Numbered from the stretch's first letter, positions 52,053 through 64,000 are shown. The stretch: 64,000 nt of DNA from Siphonodentalium dalli (GCA_032622095.1 CP136062.1:8829710-8893709); one strand, 5' to 3'. Numbers and translations: made by a program. The notes: generated from the letters alone by a model not told the origin.

Positions 52053-52944
52053 GGGACATCCGCCTATCATTGAACCAAACCATCATCGGATGGTGAAATT
52101 TTGAGGGGGGGGGGGGGGGTCTATTTCAAATGCAATTAAACATTGTATTGTTCAAAATTAGATAAATTCCTTAAAACGTATGGTTGATATACGTGACTAG
52201 TTTTCAAAACTTATACATATTACTTTCTATCGTGTGCGTTATGCACGCGAGTCGGTTTTTACAAATTAAATTATGATGAAAAACCATGAATTTGGGGTGT
52301 GGTCACATTTGTGGTCATAATATCCCCATTAGTGAGTGGATGGACATGGGACATGCGACACTGTGCAGTATATATGTCTATGACAAGCCTAACATGAGAC
52401 ATTAGTATCTTTTCTACTAAACTGCGCTTCCAGATTTATCAGGATTCTATTACTGGTGTTATTTCTTACCCCAAAAAAATTGTTAATTTTAAAACGGGGT
52501 ATGTGGGTTAAATGACCGCTGGGAGATAATAGGATGCCCAATGACTCCTATATTTCTATTGTATCACGGTAAAGCTTTTTTTTGTAAAATTGGCGCGGTT
52601 TACACGATAAAACTGCAATTTACTTTTCAATTATAGGCAAAAAATTCACATTTTTCAAATATCGTTCAGGGCAGCGAATTTAGGAACACTGATAAACAAA
52701 GACTCACTCGTTTTGTTGAGTTATTATATTTTCACGCCCTACAGACCCATTTTCAGATTATGCGAGACATTTATTAACCCTCTGTCGCCGGAACTTCAAC
52801 TTTTTCCGGAGGCGAAATTTTCTGAAAATCATCCATTTTGTGCATATGGGTGGACCTTTAATGTTCAAAATAGCACGGTCGAGGTGATGGAAGTTTCTCT
52901 GAGAGAAATTCGACTCAAACTCCTAAAAAGTACTAAAATTTAAA
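52053..52944 (+). repeat. Monomer 60, type I
   Basis: 892 bp with G15. It has an eight-T run in GCTTTTTTTTG. Confidence 0.95.
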
Positions 52945-53831
52945 GGGACATCCGCCTATCATTGAACCAAACCATCATCGGATGGTGAAATTTTGAGGGG
53001 GGGGGGGTCTATTTCAAATGCAATTAAACATTGTATTGTTCAAAATTAGATAAATTCCTTAAAACGTATGGTTGATATACGTGACTAGTTTTCAAAACTT
53101 ATACATATTACTTTCTATCGTGTGCGTTATGCACGCGAGTCGGTTTTTACAAATTAAATTATGATGAAAAACCATGAATTTGGGGTGTGGTCACATTTGT
53201 GGTCATAATATCCCCATTAGTGAGTGGATGGACATGGGACATGCGACACTGTGCAGTATATATGTCTATGACAAGCCTAACATGAGACATTAGTATCTTT
53301 TCTACTAAACTGCGCTTCCAGATTTATCAGGATTCTATTACTGGTGTTATTTCTTACCCCAAACAAATTGTTAATTTTAAAACGGGGTATGTGGGTTAAA
53401 TGACCGCTGGGAGATAATAGGATGCCCAATGACTCCTATATTTCTATTGTATCACGGTAAAGCTTTTTTTGTAAAATTGGCGCGGTTTACACGATAAAAC
53501 TGCAATTTACTTTTCAATTATAGGCAAAAAATTCACATTTTTCAAATATCGTTCAGGGCAGCGAATTTAGGAACACTGATAAACAAAGACTCACTCGTTT
53601 TGTTGAGTTATTATATTTTCACGCCCTACAGACCCATTTTCAGATTATGCGAGACATTTATTAACCCTCTGTCGCCGGAACTTCAACTTTTTCCGGAGGC
53701 GAAATTTTCTGAAAATCATCCATTTTGTGCATATGGGTGGACCTTTAATGTTCAAAATAGCACGGTCGAGGTGATGGAAGTTTCTCTGAGAGAAATTCGA
53801 CTCAAACTCCTAAAAAGTACTAAAATTTAAA
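52945..53831 (+). repeat. Monomer 61, type I with altered marker
   Basis: 887 bp with G11. It has AAGCCTAAC but a private CCCCAAACAAATTG, an independent change at the second marker. Confidence 0.95.
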
Positions 53832-54726
53832 GGGACATCCGCCTATCATTGAACCAAACCATCATCGGATGGTGAAATTTTGAGGGGGGGGGGGGGGGGG
53901 GGTCTATTTCAAATGCAATTAAACATTGTATTGTTCAAAATTAGATAAATTCCTTAAAACGTATGGTTGATATACGTGACTAGTTTTCAAAACTTATACA
54001 TATTACTTTCTATCGTGTGCGTTATGCACGCGAGTCGGTTTTTACAAATTAAATTATGATGAAAAACCATGAATTTTGGGTGTGGTCACATTTGTGGTCA
54101 TAATATCCCCATTAGTGAGTGGATGGACATGGGACATGCGACACTGTGCAGTATATATGTCTATGACAAGCCTAACATGAGACATTAGTATCTTTTCTAC
54201 TAAACTGCGCTTCCAGATTTATCAGGATTCTATTACTGGTGTTATTTCTTACCCCAAAAAAATTGTTAATTTTAAAACGGGGTATGTGGGTTAAATGACC
54301 GCTGGGAGATAATAGGATGCCCAATGACTCCTATATTTCTATTGTATCACGGTAAAGCTTTTTTTGTAAAATTGGCGCGGTTTACACGATAAAACTGCAA
54401 TTTACTTTTCAATTATAGGCAAAAAATTCACATTTTTCAAATATCGTTCAGGGCAGCGAATTTAGGAACACTGATAAACAAAGACTCACTCGTTTTGTTG
54501 AGTTATTATATTTTCACGCCCTACAGACCCATTTTCAGATTATGCGAGACATTTATTAACCTTCTGTCGCCGGAACTTCAACTTTTTCCGGAGGCGAAAT
54601 TTTCTGAAAATCATCCATTTTGTGCATATGGGTGGACCTTTAATGTTCAAAATAGCACGGTCGAGGTGATGGAAGTTTCTCTGAGAGAAATTCGACTCAA
54701 ACTCCTAAAAAGTACTAAAATTTAAA
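53832..54726 (+). repeat. Monomer 62, type I
   Basis: 895 bp with G19. Private variants are GAATTTTGGGTG and AACCTTCTGTCG. Confidence 0.95.
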
Positions 54727-55614
54727 GGGACATCCGCCTATCATTGAACCAAACCATCATCGGATGGTGAAATTTTGAGGGGGGGGGGGGTCTATTTCAA
54801 ATGCAATTAAACATTGTATTGTTCAAAATTAGATAAATTCCGTAAAACGTATGGTTGATATACGTGACTAGTTTTCAAAACTTATACATATTACTTTCTA
54901 TCGTGTGCGTTATGCACGCGAGTCGGTTTTTACAAATTAAATTATGATGAAAAACCATGAATTTGGGGTGTGGTCACATTTGTGGTCATAATATCCCCAT
55001 TAGTGAGTGGATGGACATGGGACATGCGACACTGTGCAGTATATATGTCTATGACAAGCCTAACATGAGACATTAGTATCTTTTCTACTAAACTGCGCTT
55101 CCAGATTTATCAGGATTCTATTACTGGTGTTATTTCTTACCCCAAAAAAATTGTTAATTTTAAAACGGGGTATGTGGGTTAAATGACCGCTGGGAGATAA
55201 TAGGATGCCCAATGACTCCTATATTTCTATTGTATCACGGTAAAGCTTTTTTTGTAAAATTGGCGCGGTTTACACGATAAAACTGCAATTTACTTTTCAA
55301 TTATAGGCAAAAAATTCACATTTTTCAAATATCGTTCAGGGCAGCGAATTTAGGAACACTGATAAACAAAGACTCACTCGTTTTGTTGAGTTATTATATT
55401 TTCACGCCCTACAGACCCATTTTCAGATTATGCGAGACATTTATTAACCCTCTGTCGCCGGAACTTCAACTTTTTCCGGAGGCGAAATTTTCTGAAAATC
55501 ATCCATTTTGTGCATATGGGTGGACCTTTAATGTTCAAAATAGCACGGTCGAGGTGATGGAAGTTTCTCTGAGAGAAATTCGACTCAAACTCCTAAAAAG
55601 TACTAAAATTTAAA
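54727..55614 (+). repeat. Monomer 63, type I
   Basis: 888 bp with G12. ATTCCGTAAAACG is private. Confidence 0.95.
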
Positions 55615-56502
55615 GGGACATCCGCCTATCATTGAACCAAACCATCATCGGATGGTGAAATTTTGAGGGGGGGGGGGGTCTATTTCAAATGCAATTAAAC
55701 ATTGTATTGTTCAAAATTAGATAAATTCCTTAAAACGTATGGTTGATATACGTGACTAGTTTTCAAAACTTATACATATTACTTTCTATCGTGTGCGTTA
55801 TGCACGCGAGTCGGTTTTTACAAATTAAATTATGATGAAAAACCATGAATTTGGGGTGTGGTCACATTTGTGGTCATAATATCCCCATTAGTGAGTGGAT
55901 GGACATGGGACATGCGACACTGTGCAGTATATATGTCTATGACAAGCCTAACATGAGACATTAGTATCTTTTCTACTAAACTGCGCTTCCAGATTTATCA
56001 GGATTCTATTACTGGTGTTATTTCTTACCCCAAAAAAATTGTTAATTTTAAAACGGGGTATGTGGGTTAAATGACCGCTGGGAGATAATAGGCTGCCCAA
56101 TGACTCCTATATTTCTATTGTATCACGGTAAAGCTTTTTTTGTAAAATTGTCGCGGTTTACACGATAAAACTGCAATTTACTTTTCAATTATAGGCAAAA
56201 AATTCACATTTTTCAAATATCGTTCAGGGCAGCGAATTTAGGAACACTGATAAACAAAGACTCACTCGTTTTGTTGAGTTATTATATTTTCACGCCCTAC
56301 AGACCCATTTTCAGATTATGCGAGACATTTATTAACCCTCTGTCGCCGGAACTTCAACTTTTTCCGGAGGCGAAATTTTCTGAAAATCATCCATTTTGTG
56401 CATATGGGTGGACCTTTAATGTTCAAAATAGCACGGTCGAGGTGATGGAAGTTTCTCTGAGAGAAATTCGACTCAAACTCCTAAAAAGTACTAAAATTTA
56501 AA
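55615..56502 (+). repeat. Monomer 64, type I
   Basis: 888 bp with G12. ATAGGCTGCCC and AAATTGTCGCGG are private. Confidence 0.95.
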
Positions 56503-57388
56503 GGGACATCCGCCTATCATTGAACCAAACCATCATCGGATGGTGAAATTTTGAGGGGGGGGGGTCTATTTCAAATGCAATTAAACATTGTATTGTTCAA
56601 AATTAGATAAATTCCTTAAAACGTATGGTTGATATACGTGACTAGTTTTCAAAACTTATACATATTACTTTCTATCGTGTGCGTTATGCACGCGAGTCGG
56701 TTTTTACAAATTAAATTATGATGAAAAACCATGAATTTGGGGTGTGGTCACATTTGTGGTCATAATATCCCCATTAGTGAGTGGATGGACATGGGACATG
56801 CGACACTGTGCAGTATATATGTCTATGACAAGCCTAACATGAGACATTAGTATCTTTTCTACTAAACTGCGCTTCCAGATTTATCAGGATTCTATTACTG
56901 GTGTTATTTCTTACCCCAAAAAAATTGTTAATTTTAAAACGGGGTATGTGGGTTAAATGACCGCTGGGAGATAATAGGATGCCCAATGACTCCTATATTT
57001 CTATTGTATCACGGTAAAGCTTTTTTTGTAAAATTGGCGCGGTTTACACGATAAAACTGCAATTTACTTTTCAATTATAGGCAAAAAATTCACATTTTTC
57101 AAATATCGTTCAGGGCAGCGAATTTAGGAACACTGATAAACAAAGACTCACTCGTTTTGTTGAGTTATTATATTTTCACGCCCTACAGACCCATTTTCAG
57201 ATTATGCGAGACATTTATTAACCCTCTGTCGCCGGAACTTCAACTTTTTCCGGAGGCGAAATTTTCTGAAAATCATCCATTTTGTGCATATGGGTGGACC
57301 TTTAATGTTCAAAATAGCACGGTCGAGGTGATGGAAGTTTCTCTGAGAGAAATTCGACTCAAACTCCTAAAAAGTACTAAAATTTAAA
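56503..57388 (+). repeat. Monomer 65, type I
   Basis: 886 bp with G10. It has no notable private variant. Confidence 0.95.
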
Positions 57389-58276
57389 GGGACATCCGCC
57401 TATCATTGAACCAAACCATCATCGGATGGTGAAATTTTGAGGGGGGGGGGGGTCTATTTCAAATGCAATTAAACATTGTATTGTTCAAAATTAGATAAAT
57501 TCCTTAAAACGTATGGTTGATATACGTGACTAGTTTTCAAAACTTATACATATTACTTTCTATCGTGTGCGTTATGCACGCGAGTCGGTTTTTACAAATT
57601 AAATTATGATGAAAAACCATGAATTTGGGGTGTGGTCACATTTGTGGTCATAATATCCCCATTAGTGAGTGGATGGACATGGGACATGCGACACTGTGCA
57701 GTATATATGTCTATGACAAGCCTAACATGAGACATTAGTATCTTTTCTACTAAACTGCGCTTCCAGATTTATCAGGATTCTATTACTGGTGTTATTTCTT
57801 ACCCCAAAAAAATTGTTAATTTTAAAACGGGGTATGTGGGTTAAATGACCGCTGGGAGATAATAGGATGCCCAATGACTCCTATATTTCTATTGTATCAC
57901 GGTAAAGCTTTTTTTGTAAAATTGGCGCGGTTTACACGATAAAACTGCAATTTACTTTTCAATTATAGGCAAAAAATTCACATTTTTCAAATATCGTTCA
58001 GGGCAGCGAATTTAGGAACACTGATAAACAAAGACTCACTCGTTTTGTTGAGTTATTATATTTTCACGCCCTACAGACCCATTTTCAGATTATGCGAGAC
58101 ATTTATTAACCCTCTGTCGCCGGAACTTCAACTTTTTCCGGAGGCGAAATTTTCTGAAAATCATCCATTTTGTGCATATGGGTGGACCTTTAATGTTCAA
58201 AATAGCACGGTCGAGGTGATGGAAGTTTCTCTGAGAGAAATTCGACTCAAACTCCTAAAAAGTACTAAAATTTAAA
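57389..58276 (+). repeat. Monomer 66, type I
   Basis: 888 bp with G12. It has no notable private variant. Confidence 0.95.
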
Positions 58277-59166
58277 GGGACATCCGCCTATCATTGAACC
58301 AAACCATCATCGGATGGTGAAATTTTGAGGGGGGGGGGGGGGTCTATTTCAAATGCAATTAAACATTGTATTGTTCAAAATTAGATAAATTCCTTAAAAC
58401 GTATGGTTGATATACGTGACTAGTTTTCAAAACTTATACATATTACTTTCTATCGTGTGCGTTATGCACGCGAGTCGGTTTTTACAAATTAAATTATGAT
58501 GAAAAACCATGAATTTGGGGTGTGGTCACATTTGTGGTCATAATATCCCCATTAGTGAGTGGATGGACATGGGACATGCGACACTGTGCAGTATATATGT
58601 CTATGACAAGCCTAACATGAGACATTAGTATCTTTTCTACTAAACTGCGCTTCCAGATTTATCAGGATTCTATTACTGGTGTTATTTCTTACCCCAAAAC
58701 AATTGTTAATTTTAAAACGGGGTATGTGGGTTAAATGACCGCTGGGAGATAATAGGATGCCCAATGACTCCTATATTTCTATTGTATCACGGTAAAGCTT
58801 TTTTTGTAAAATTGGCGCGGTTTACACGATAAAACTGCAATTTACTTTTCAATTATAGGCAAAAAATTCACATTTTTCAAATATCGTTCAGGGCAGCGAA
58901 TTTAGGAACACCGATAAACAAAGACTCACTCGTTTTGTTGAGTTATTATATTTTCACGCCCTACAGACCCATTTTCAGATTATGCGAGACATTTATTAAC
59001 CCTCTGTCGCCGGAACTTCAACTTTTTCCGGAGGCGAAATTTTCTGAAAATCATCCATTTTGTGCATATGGGTGGACCTTTAATGTTCAAAATAGCACGG
59101 TCGAGGTGATGGAAGTTTCTCTGAGAGAAATTCGACTCAAACTCCTAAAAAGTACTAAAATTTATA
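58277..59166 (+). repeat. Monomer 67, I/II recombinant
   Basis: 890 bp with G14. It has AAGCCTAAC with CAAAACAATTG and ACACCGATAAAC. It ends ATTTATA, which removes the usual TAA of the open frame. Confidence 0.95.
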
Positions 59167-59743
59167 GGGACATCCGCCTATCATTGAACCAAACCATCAT
59201 CGGATGGTGAAATTTTGAGGGGGGGTGGTCTATTTCAAATGAAATTAAACATTGTATTGTTCAAAATTAGATAAATTCCTTAAAACGTATGGTTGATATA
59301 CGTGACTAGTTTTCAAAACTTATACATATTACTTTCTATCGTGTGCGTTATGCACGCGAGTCGGTTTTTACAAATTAAATTATGATGAAAAACCATGAAT
59401 TTGGGGTGTGGTCACATTTGTGGTCATAATATCCCCATTAGTGAGTGGATGGACATGGGACATGCGACACTGTGCAGTATATATGTCTATGACAAACCTA
59501 ACATGAGACATTAGTATCTTTTCTACTAAACTGCGCTTCCAGATTTATCAGGATTCTATTACTGGTGTTATTTCTTACCCCAAAACAATTGTTAATTTTA
59601 AAACGGGGTATGTGGGTTAAATGACCGCTGGGAGATAATAGGATGCCCAATGACTCCTATATTTCTATTGTATCACGGTAAAGCTTTTTTTGTAAAATTG
59701 GCGCGGTTTACACGATAAAACTGCAATTTACTTTTCAATTATA

Positions 59744-60195
59744 GGTTACAAACAACTAATTATATAGTGTTACTCTTCTTGAATTTGTGTAGGGAAACTC
59801 GAGTCAGCATAAAAAAAAATTCTGGCTGCTGATTGGTTGATTATCATTGAGGGAAATATCCCTAATCGGGAACAGAAAATCATAGCCTACGTAAATATGG
59901 CGATCGTGTATGTTTAGATGTCCAGGAAGAGTCTGGTGGCGTCCAGAAGTTACGGAAGGGGTCTGGGTATTTTTATGCTGCTGATTTTTTTGCAGTAAAT
60001 GGGGTAGTTGTGGAAATGCAAGATTATCGTTTGAAAACAATACCGAAAAGGGCGCGTTTGTTGTCACATACTGGTGCAGAGGATGACGTTCTAAGGGAAA
60101 ATTGACCACTTGAAGTTCAACTAGGTCAAACCCATGGCCGGCGGGACTTTTAGTTAACACTGTCGCCTATGGAAAATAATTAGTTGTGTGTAACC
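59744..60195 (+). mobile_element. MITE-like non-autonomous DNA transposon, full-length copy 1 (unit 68)
   Basis: A 452 bp insertion interrupts the monomer inside CAATTATAGGCAAAAA. The left end reads GGTTACAAACAACTAATTAT. The right end is its reverse complement with one mismatch (GGTTACACACAACTAATTAT when inverted). TATA flanks both sides (59740-59743 and 60196-60199) and occurs once in unoccupied monomers, so it is the likely target-site duplication. The identical string extends to TATAGG, which leaves the exact boundary slightly ambiguous. Size, inverted repeats and absence of a transposase fit a MITE. I cannot assign the superfamily from the ends. Confidence 0.88.
59804..60160 (-). other. 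118-codon antisense open frame inside the element, doubtful
   Basis: A frame with a GTG start lies wholly within the 452 bp element. An equivalent frame at 62034-62390 differs at one residue near its start (Gly to Ala). I see no transposase motif, DNA-binding domain, signal peptide or membrane segment. The deletion copies keep only the part of it lying in the left 257 bp of the element. It is more likely chance or an unrecognised remnant than a working gene. Confidence 0.15.
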
Positions 60196-60508
60196 TATAG
60201 GCAAAAAATTCACATTTTTCAAATATCGTTCAGGGCAGCGAATTTAGGAACACTGATAAACAAAGACTCACTCGTTTTGTTGAGTTATTATATTTTCACG
60301 CCCTACAGACCCATTTTCAGATTATGCGAGACATTTATTAACCCTCTGTCGCCGGAACTTCAACTTTTTCCGGAGGCGAAATTTTCTGAAAATCATCCAT
60401 TTTGTGCATATGGGTGGACCTTTAATGTTCAAAATAGCACGGTCGAGGTGATGGAAGTTTCTCTGAGAGAAATTCGACTCAAACTCCTAAAAAGTACTAA
60501 AATTTAAA

Positions 60509-61397
60509 GGGACATCCGCCTATCATTGAACCAAACCATCATCGGATGGTGAAATTTTGAGGGGGGGGGGGGGTCTATTTCAAATGCAATTAAACATTGT
60601 ATTGTTCAAAATTAGATAAATTCCTTAAAACGTATGGTTGATATACGTGACTAGTTTTCAAAACTTATACATATTACTTTCTATCGTGTGCGTTATGCAC
60701 GCGAGTCGGTTTTTACAAATTAAATTATGATGAAAAACCATGAATTTGGGGTGTGGTCACATTTGTGGTCATAATATCCCCATTAGTGAGTGGATGGACA
60801 TGGGACATGCGACACTGTGCAGTATATATGTCTATGACAAGCCTAACATGAGACATTAGTATCTTTTCTACTAAACTGCGCTTCCAGATTTATCAGGATT
60901 CTATTACTGGTGTTATTTCTTACCCCAAAACAATTGTTAATTTTAAAACGGGGTATGTGGGTTAAATGACCGCTGGGAGATAATAGGATGCCCAATGACT
61001 CCTATATTTCTATTGTATCACGGTAAAGCTTTTTTTGTAAAATTGGCGCGGTTTACACGATAAAACTGCAATTTACTTTTCAATTATAGGCAAAAAATTC
61101 ACATTTTTCAAATATCGTTCAGGGCAGCGAATTTAGGAACACCGATAAACAAAGACTCACTCGTTTTGTTGAGTTATTATATTTTCACGCCCTACAGACC
61201 CATTTTCAGATTATGCGAGACATTTATTAACCCTCTGTCGCCGGAACTTCAACTTTTTCCGGAGGCGAAATTTTCTGAAAATCATCCATTTTGTGCATAT
61301 GGGTGGACCTTTAATGTTCAAAATAGCACGGTCGAGGTGATGGAAGTTTCTCTGAGAGAAATTCGACTCAAACTCCTAAAAAGTACTAAAATTTATA
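60509..61397 (+). repeat. Monomer 69, I/II recombinant
   Basis: 889 bp with G13. It has the same recombinant marker combination and ATTTATA end as unit 67. Confidence 0.95.
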
Positions 61398-61973
61398 GGG
61401 ACATCCGCCTATCATTGAACCAAACCATCATCGGATGGTGAAATTTTGAGGGGGGTGGTCTATTTCAAATGAAATTAAACATTGTATTGTTCAAAATTAG
61501 ATAAATTCCTTAAAACGTATGGTTGATATACGTGACTAGTTTTCAAAACTTATACATATTACTTTCTATCGTGTGCGTTATGCACGCGAGTCGGTTTTTA
61601 CAAATTAAATTATGATGAAAAACCATGAATTTGGGGTGTGGTCACATTTGTGGTCATAATATCCCCATTAGTGAGTGGATGGACATGGGACATGCGACAC
61701 TGTGCAGTATATATGTCTATGACAAACCTAACATGAGACATTAGTATCTTTTCTACTAAACTGCGCTTCCAGATTTATCAGGATTCTATTACTGGTGTTA
61801 TTTCTTACCCCAAAACAATTGTTAATTTTAAAACGGGGTATGTGGGTTAAATGACCGCTGGGAGATAATAGGATGCCCAATGACTCCTATATTTCTATTG
61901 TATCACGGTAAAGCTTTTTTTGTAAAATTGGCGCGGTTTACACGATAAAACTGCAATTTACTTTTCAATTATA

Positions 61974-62425
61974 GGTTACAAACAACTAATTATATAGAGT
62001 TACTCTTCTTGAATTTGTGTAGGGAAACTCGAGTCAGCATAAAAAAAAATTCTGGCTGCTGATTGGTTGATTATCATTGAGGGAAATATCCCTAATCGGG
62101 AACAGAAAATCATAGCCTACGTAAATATGGCGATCGTGTATGTTTAGATGTCCAGGAAGAGTCTGGTGGCGTCCAGAAGTTACGGAAGGGGTCTGGGTAT
62201 TTTTATGCTGCTGATTTTTTTGCAGTAAATGGGGTAGTTGTGGAAATGCAAGATTATCGTTTGAAAACAATACCGAAAAGGGCGCGTTTGTTGTCACATA
62301 CTGGTGCAGAGGATGACGTTCTAAGGGAAAATTGACCACTTGAAGTTCAACTAGGTCAAACCCATGGGCGGCGGGACTTTTAGTTAACACTGTCGCCTAT
62401 GGAAAATAATTAGTTGTGTGTAACC
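61974..62425 (+). mobile_element. MITE-like element, full-length copy 2 (unit 70)
   Basis: This 452 bp copy has the same ends, insertion point and flanking TATA as the copy at 59744. It arose by duplication of the host dimer rather than by a second insertion, because the flanking monomer variants are duplicated too. Confidence 0.88.
62034..62390 (-). other. Second copy of the antisense open frame, doubtful
   Basis: This is the unit 70 counterpart of the frame at 59804-60160. It carries the CATGGGCGG variant and has no independent support as a gene. Confidence 0.15.
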
Positions 62426-62738
62426 TATAGGCAAAAAATTCACATTTTTCAAATATCGTTCAGGGCAGCGAATTTAGGAACACTGATAAACAAAGACTCA
62501 CTCGTTTTGTTGAGTTATTATATTTTCACGCCCTACAGACCCATTTTCAGATTATGCGAGACATTTATTAACCCTCTGTCGCCGGAACTTCAACTTTTTC
62601 CGGAGGCGAAATTTTCTGAAAATCATCCATTTTGTGCATATGGGTGGACCTTTAATGTTCAAAATAGCACGGTCGAGGTGATGGAAGTTTCTCTGAGAGA
62701 AATTCGACTCAAACTCCTAAAAAGTACTAAAATTTAAA

Positions 62739-63630
62739 GGGACATCCGCCTATCATTGAACCAAACCATCATCGGATGGTGAAATTTTGAGGGGGGGGGG
62801 GGGGGGTCTATTTCAAATGCAATTAAACATTGTATTGTTCAAAATTAGATAAATTCCTTAAAACGTATGGTTGATATACGTGACTAGTTTTCAAAACTTA
62901 TACATATTACTTTCTATCGTGTGCGTTATGCACGCGAGTCGGTTTTTACAAATTAAATTATGATGAAAAACCATGAATTTGGGGTGTGGTCACATTTGTG
63001 GTCATAATATCCCCATTAGTGAGTGGATGGACATGGGATATGCGACACTGTGCAGTATATATGTCTATGACAAGCCTAACATGAGACATTAGTATCTTTT
63101 CTACTAAACTGCGCTTCCAGATTTATCAGGATTCTATTACTGGTGTTATTTCTTACCCCAAAAAAATTGTTAATTTTAAAACGGGGTATGTGGGTTAAAT
63201 GACCGCTGGGAGATAATAGGATGCCCAATGACTCCTATATTTCTATTGTATCACGGTAAAGCTTTTTTTGTAAAATTGGCGCGGTTTACACGATAAAACT
63301 GCAATTTACTTTTCAATTATAGGCAAAAAATTCACATTTTTCAAATATCGTTCAGGGCAGCGAATTTAGGAACACTGATAAACAAAAACTCACTCGTTTT
63401 GTTGAGTTATTATATTTTCACGCCCTACAGACCCATTTTCAGATTATGCGAGACATTTATTAACCCTCTGTCGCCGGAACTTCAACTTTTTCCGGAGGCG
63501 AAATTTTCTGAAAATCATCCATTTTGTGCATATGGGTGGACCTTTAATGTTCAAAATAGCACGGTCGAGGTGATGGAAGTTTCTCTGAGAGAAATTCGAC
63601 TCAAACTCCTAAAAAGTACTAAAATTTAAA
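62739..63630 (+). repeat. Monomer 71, type I
   Basis: 892 bp with G16. GGGATATGCG and AACAAAAACTC are private. Confidence 0.95.
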
Positions 63631-64000
63631 GGGACATCCGCCTATCATTGAACCAAACCATCATCGGATGGTGAAATTTTGAGGGGGGGGGGGGTCTATT
63701 TCAAATGCAATTAAACATTGTATTGTTCAAAATTAGATAAATTCCTTAAAACGTATGGTTGATATACGTGACTAGTTTTCAAAACTTATACATATTACTT
63801 TCTATCGTGTGCGTTATGCACGCGAGTCGGTTTTTACAAATTAAATTATGATGAAAAACCATGAATTTGGGGTGTGGTCACATTTGTGGTCATAATATCC
63901 CCATTAGTGAATGGATGGACATGGGACATGCGACACTGTGCAGTATATATGTCTATGACAAGCCTAACATGAGACATTAGTATCTTTTCTACTAAACTGC
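63631..64000 (+). repeat. Monomer 72, type I, cut by the window edge
   Basis: The first 370 bp, with G12 and a private GTGAATGGATGG. Type I is judged from AAGCCTAAC alone. The array continues beyond the window. Confidence 0.93.

Larger units (their letters stand above)
59167..60508 (+). repeat. Monomer 68, type II, with full-length element
   Basis: 1342 bp with G7-TGG and CAAATGAAATT. It holds the complete 452 bp insertion plus the duplicated TATA. Confidence 0.95.
58277..62738 (+). repeat. Tandem duplication of a 2.23 kb dimer carrying the full-length element (units 67-70)
   Basis: Units 67 and 69 both combine the type I marker AAGCCTAAC with the type II marker CAAAACAATTG and end in ATTTATAGGG. 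Units 68 and 70 both carry the complete 452 bp insertion and CAAATGAAATT. The dimers are 2232 and 2230 bp. The element copies differ at TATAGTGTT versus TATAGAGTT and CATGGCCGG versus CATGGGCGG. Confidence 0.92.
61398..62738 (+). repeat. Monomer 70, type II, with full-length element
   Basis: 1341 bp with G6-TGG and CAAATGAAATT. It is the duplicate of unit 68. Confidence 0.95.
1..64000 (+). repeat. Satellite array of 72 tandem ~888 bp monomers
   Basis: The motif GGGACATCCG followed by CCTATCATTG recurs throughout, normally every 884-897 bp, always on the plus strand, with no unique sequence between copies. Exceptions are seven short units (838-849 bp), two long units (1341-1342 bp), and units 21 (860) and 38 (879), which have private deletions. 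Copies are nearly identical apart from the poly(dG) tract, single-base variants and a few indels. Two linked variants define subfamilies: type I has AAGCCTAAC plus CAAAAAAATTG, and type II has AAACCTAAC plus CAAAACAATTG. The monomer phase is arbitrary and was chosen because the window begins at this motif. No flanking DNA is reached, so the true array is longer than 64 kb. I do not recognise the satellite family, and the sequence alone does not say whether it is centromeric. Confidence 0.97.

Noticed and set aside
59804-60160. Antisense 118-codon frame as the transposase of the element
   Set aside because: It is far too short for a known transposase, has no visible catalytic or DNA-binding motif, and starts with GTG. 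The element is better read as non-autonomous.
659-63629. Annotating 57 separate small protein genes from the repeated open frame
   Set aside because: It has no ATG start, no recognised domain and frequent frameshifts, its substitutions are mostly residue-changing, and copies are kept alike by array homogenisation. It is described once instead.
1-64000. CRISPR array or bacterial repeat locus
   Set aside because: The repeat is about 888 bp with no short spacers, and there are no bacterial genes, ribosome binding sites or cas genes.
1-64000. Tandem rDNA, 5S, tRNA, histone or snRNA gene cluster
   Set aside because: I recognised no conserved rRNA, tRNA A/B box arrangement, histone coding sequence or snRNA core in the monomer on either strand.

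Overview
The whole 64 kb window is one uninterrupted head-to-tail satellite DNA array. I count 72 monomers, all on the same strand: 71 complete and one cut by the right edge. Phased on the motif GGGACATCCG, the standard monomer is about 884-897 bp. Neither edge reaches unique flanking DNA. I see no credible protein-coding gene, tRNA, rRNA or CRISPR array. A long-period, AT-rich satellite that carries a small terminal-inverted-repeat transposon points to a eukaryotic nuclear genome, probably an animal. Nothing in the sequence fixes the species, or says whether this is a centromere, a subtelomere, a B or sex chromosome, or an interstitial block.

Layout of a monomer (unit 1 coordinates): a 6-bp-stem hairpin (27-42), a hypervariable poly(dG) tract (53-66), about 590 bp of AT-rich sequence without an ORF, and a right-hand third holding a 76-83 codon open frame with only a TTG start (659-889). 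Two linked variants separate the monomers into type I (AAGCCTAAC with CAAAAAAATTG, about 49 units) and type II (AAACCTAAC with CAAAACAATTG, 21 units). Units 67 and 69 are I/II recombinants.

The main non-satellite component is a 452 bp MITE-like element. It has ~20 bp terminal inverted repeats and a TATA target duplication, and it sits at the same site in units 68 and 70 (59744-60195 and 61974-62425). Seven more units (5, 16, 26, 30, 34, 39, 59) carry only its left 257 bp, joined at an AAAT microhomology directly to the end of the monomer. They therefore descend from one 503 bp deletion that spread through the array.

Several local higher-order repeats are visible from shared variants: dimers at 5292-10629 and 15912-19444, tetramers at 22952-32602, dimers at 38763-42305, trimers at 43197-52052, and a 2.23 kb dimer duplication at 58277-62738 that contains both full-length elements. 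This mosaic is what unequal crossover and gene conversion would leave. A cluster of +1 homopolymer changes at 43.2-49.4 kb may instead be consensus error.
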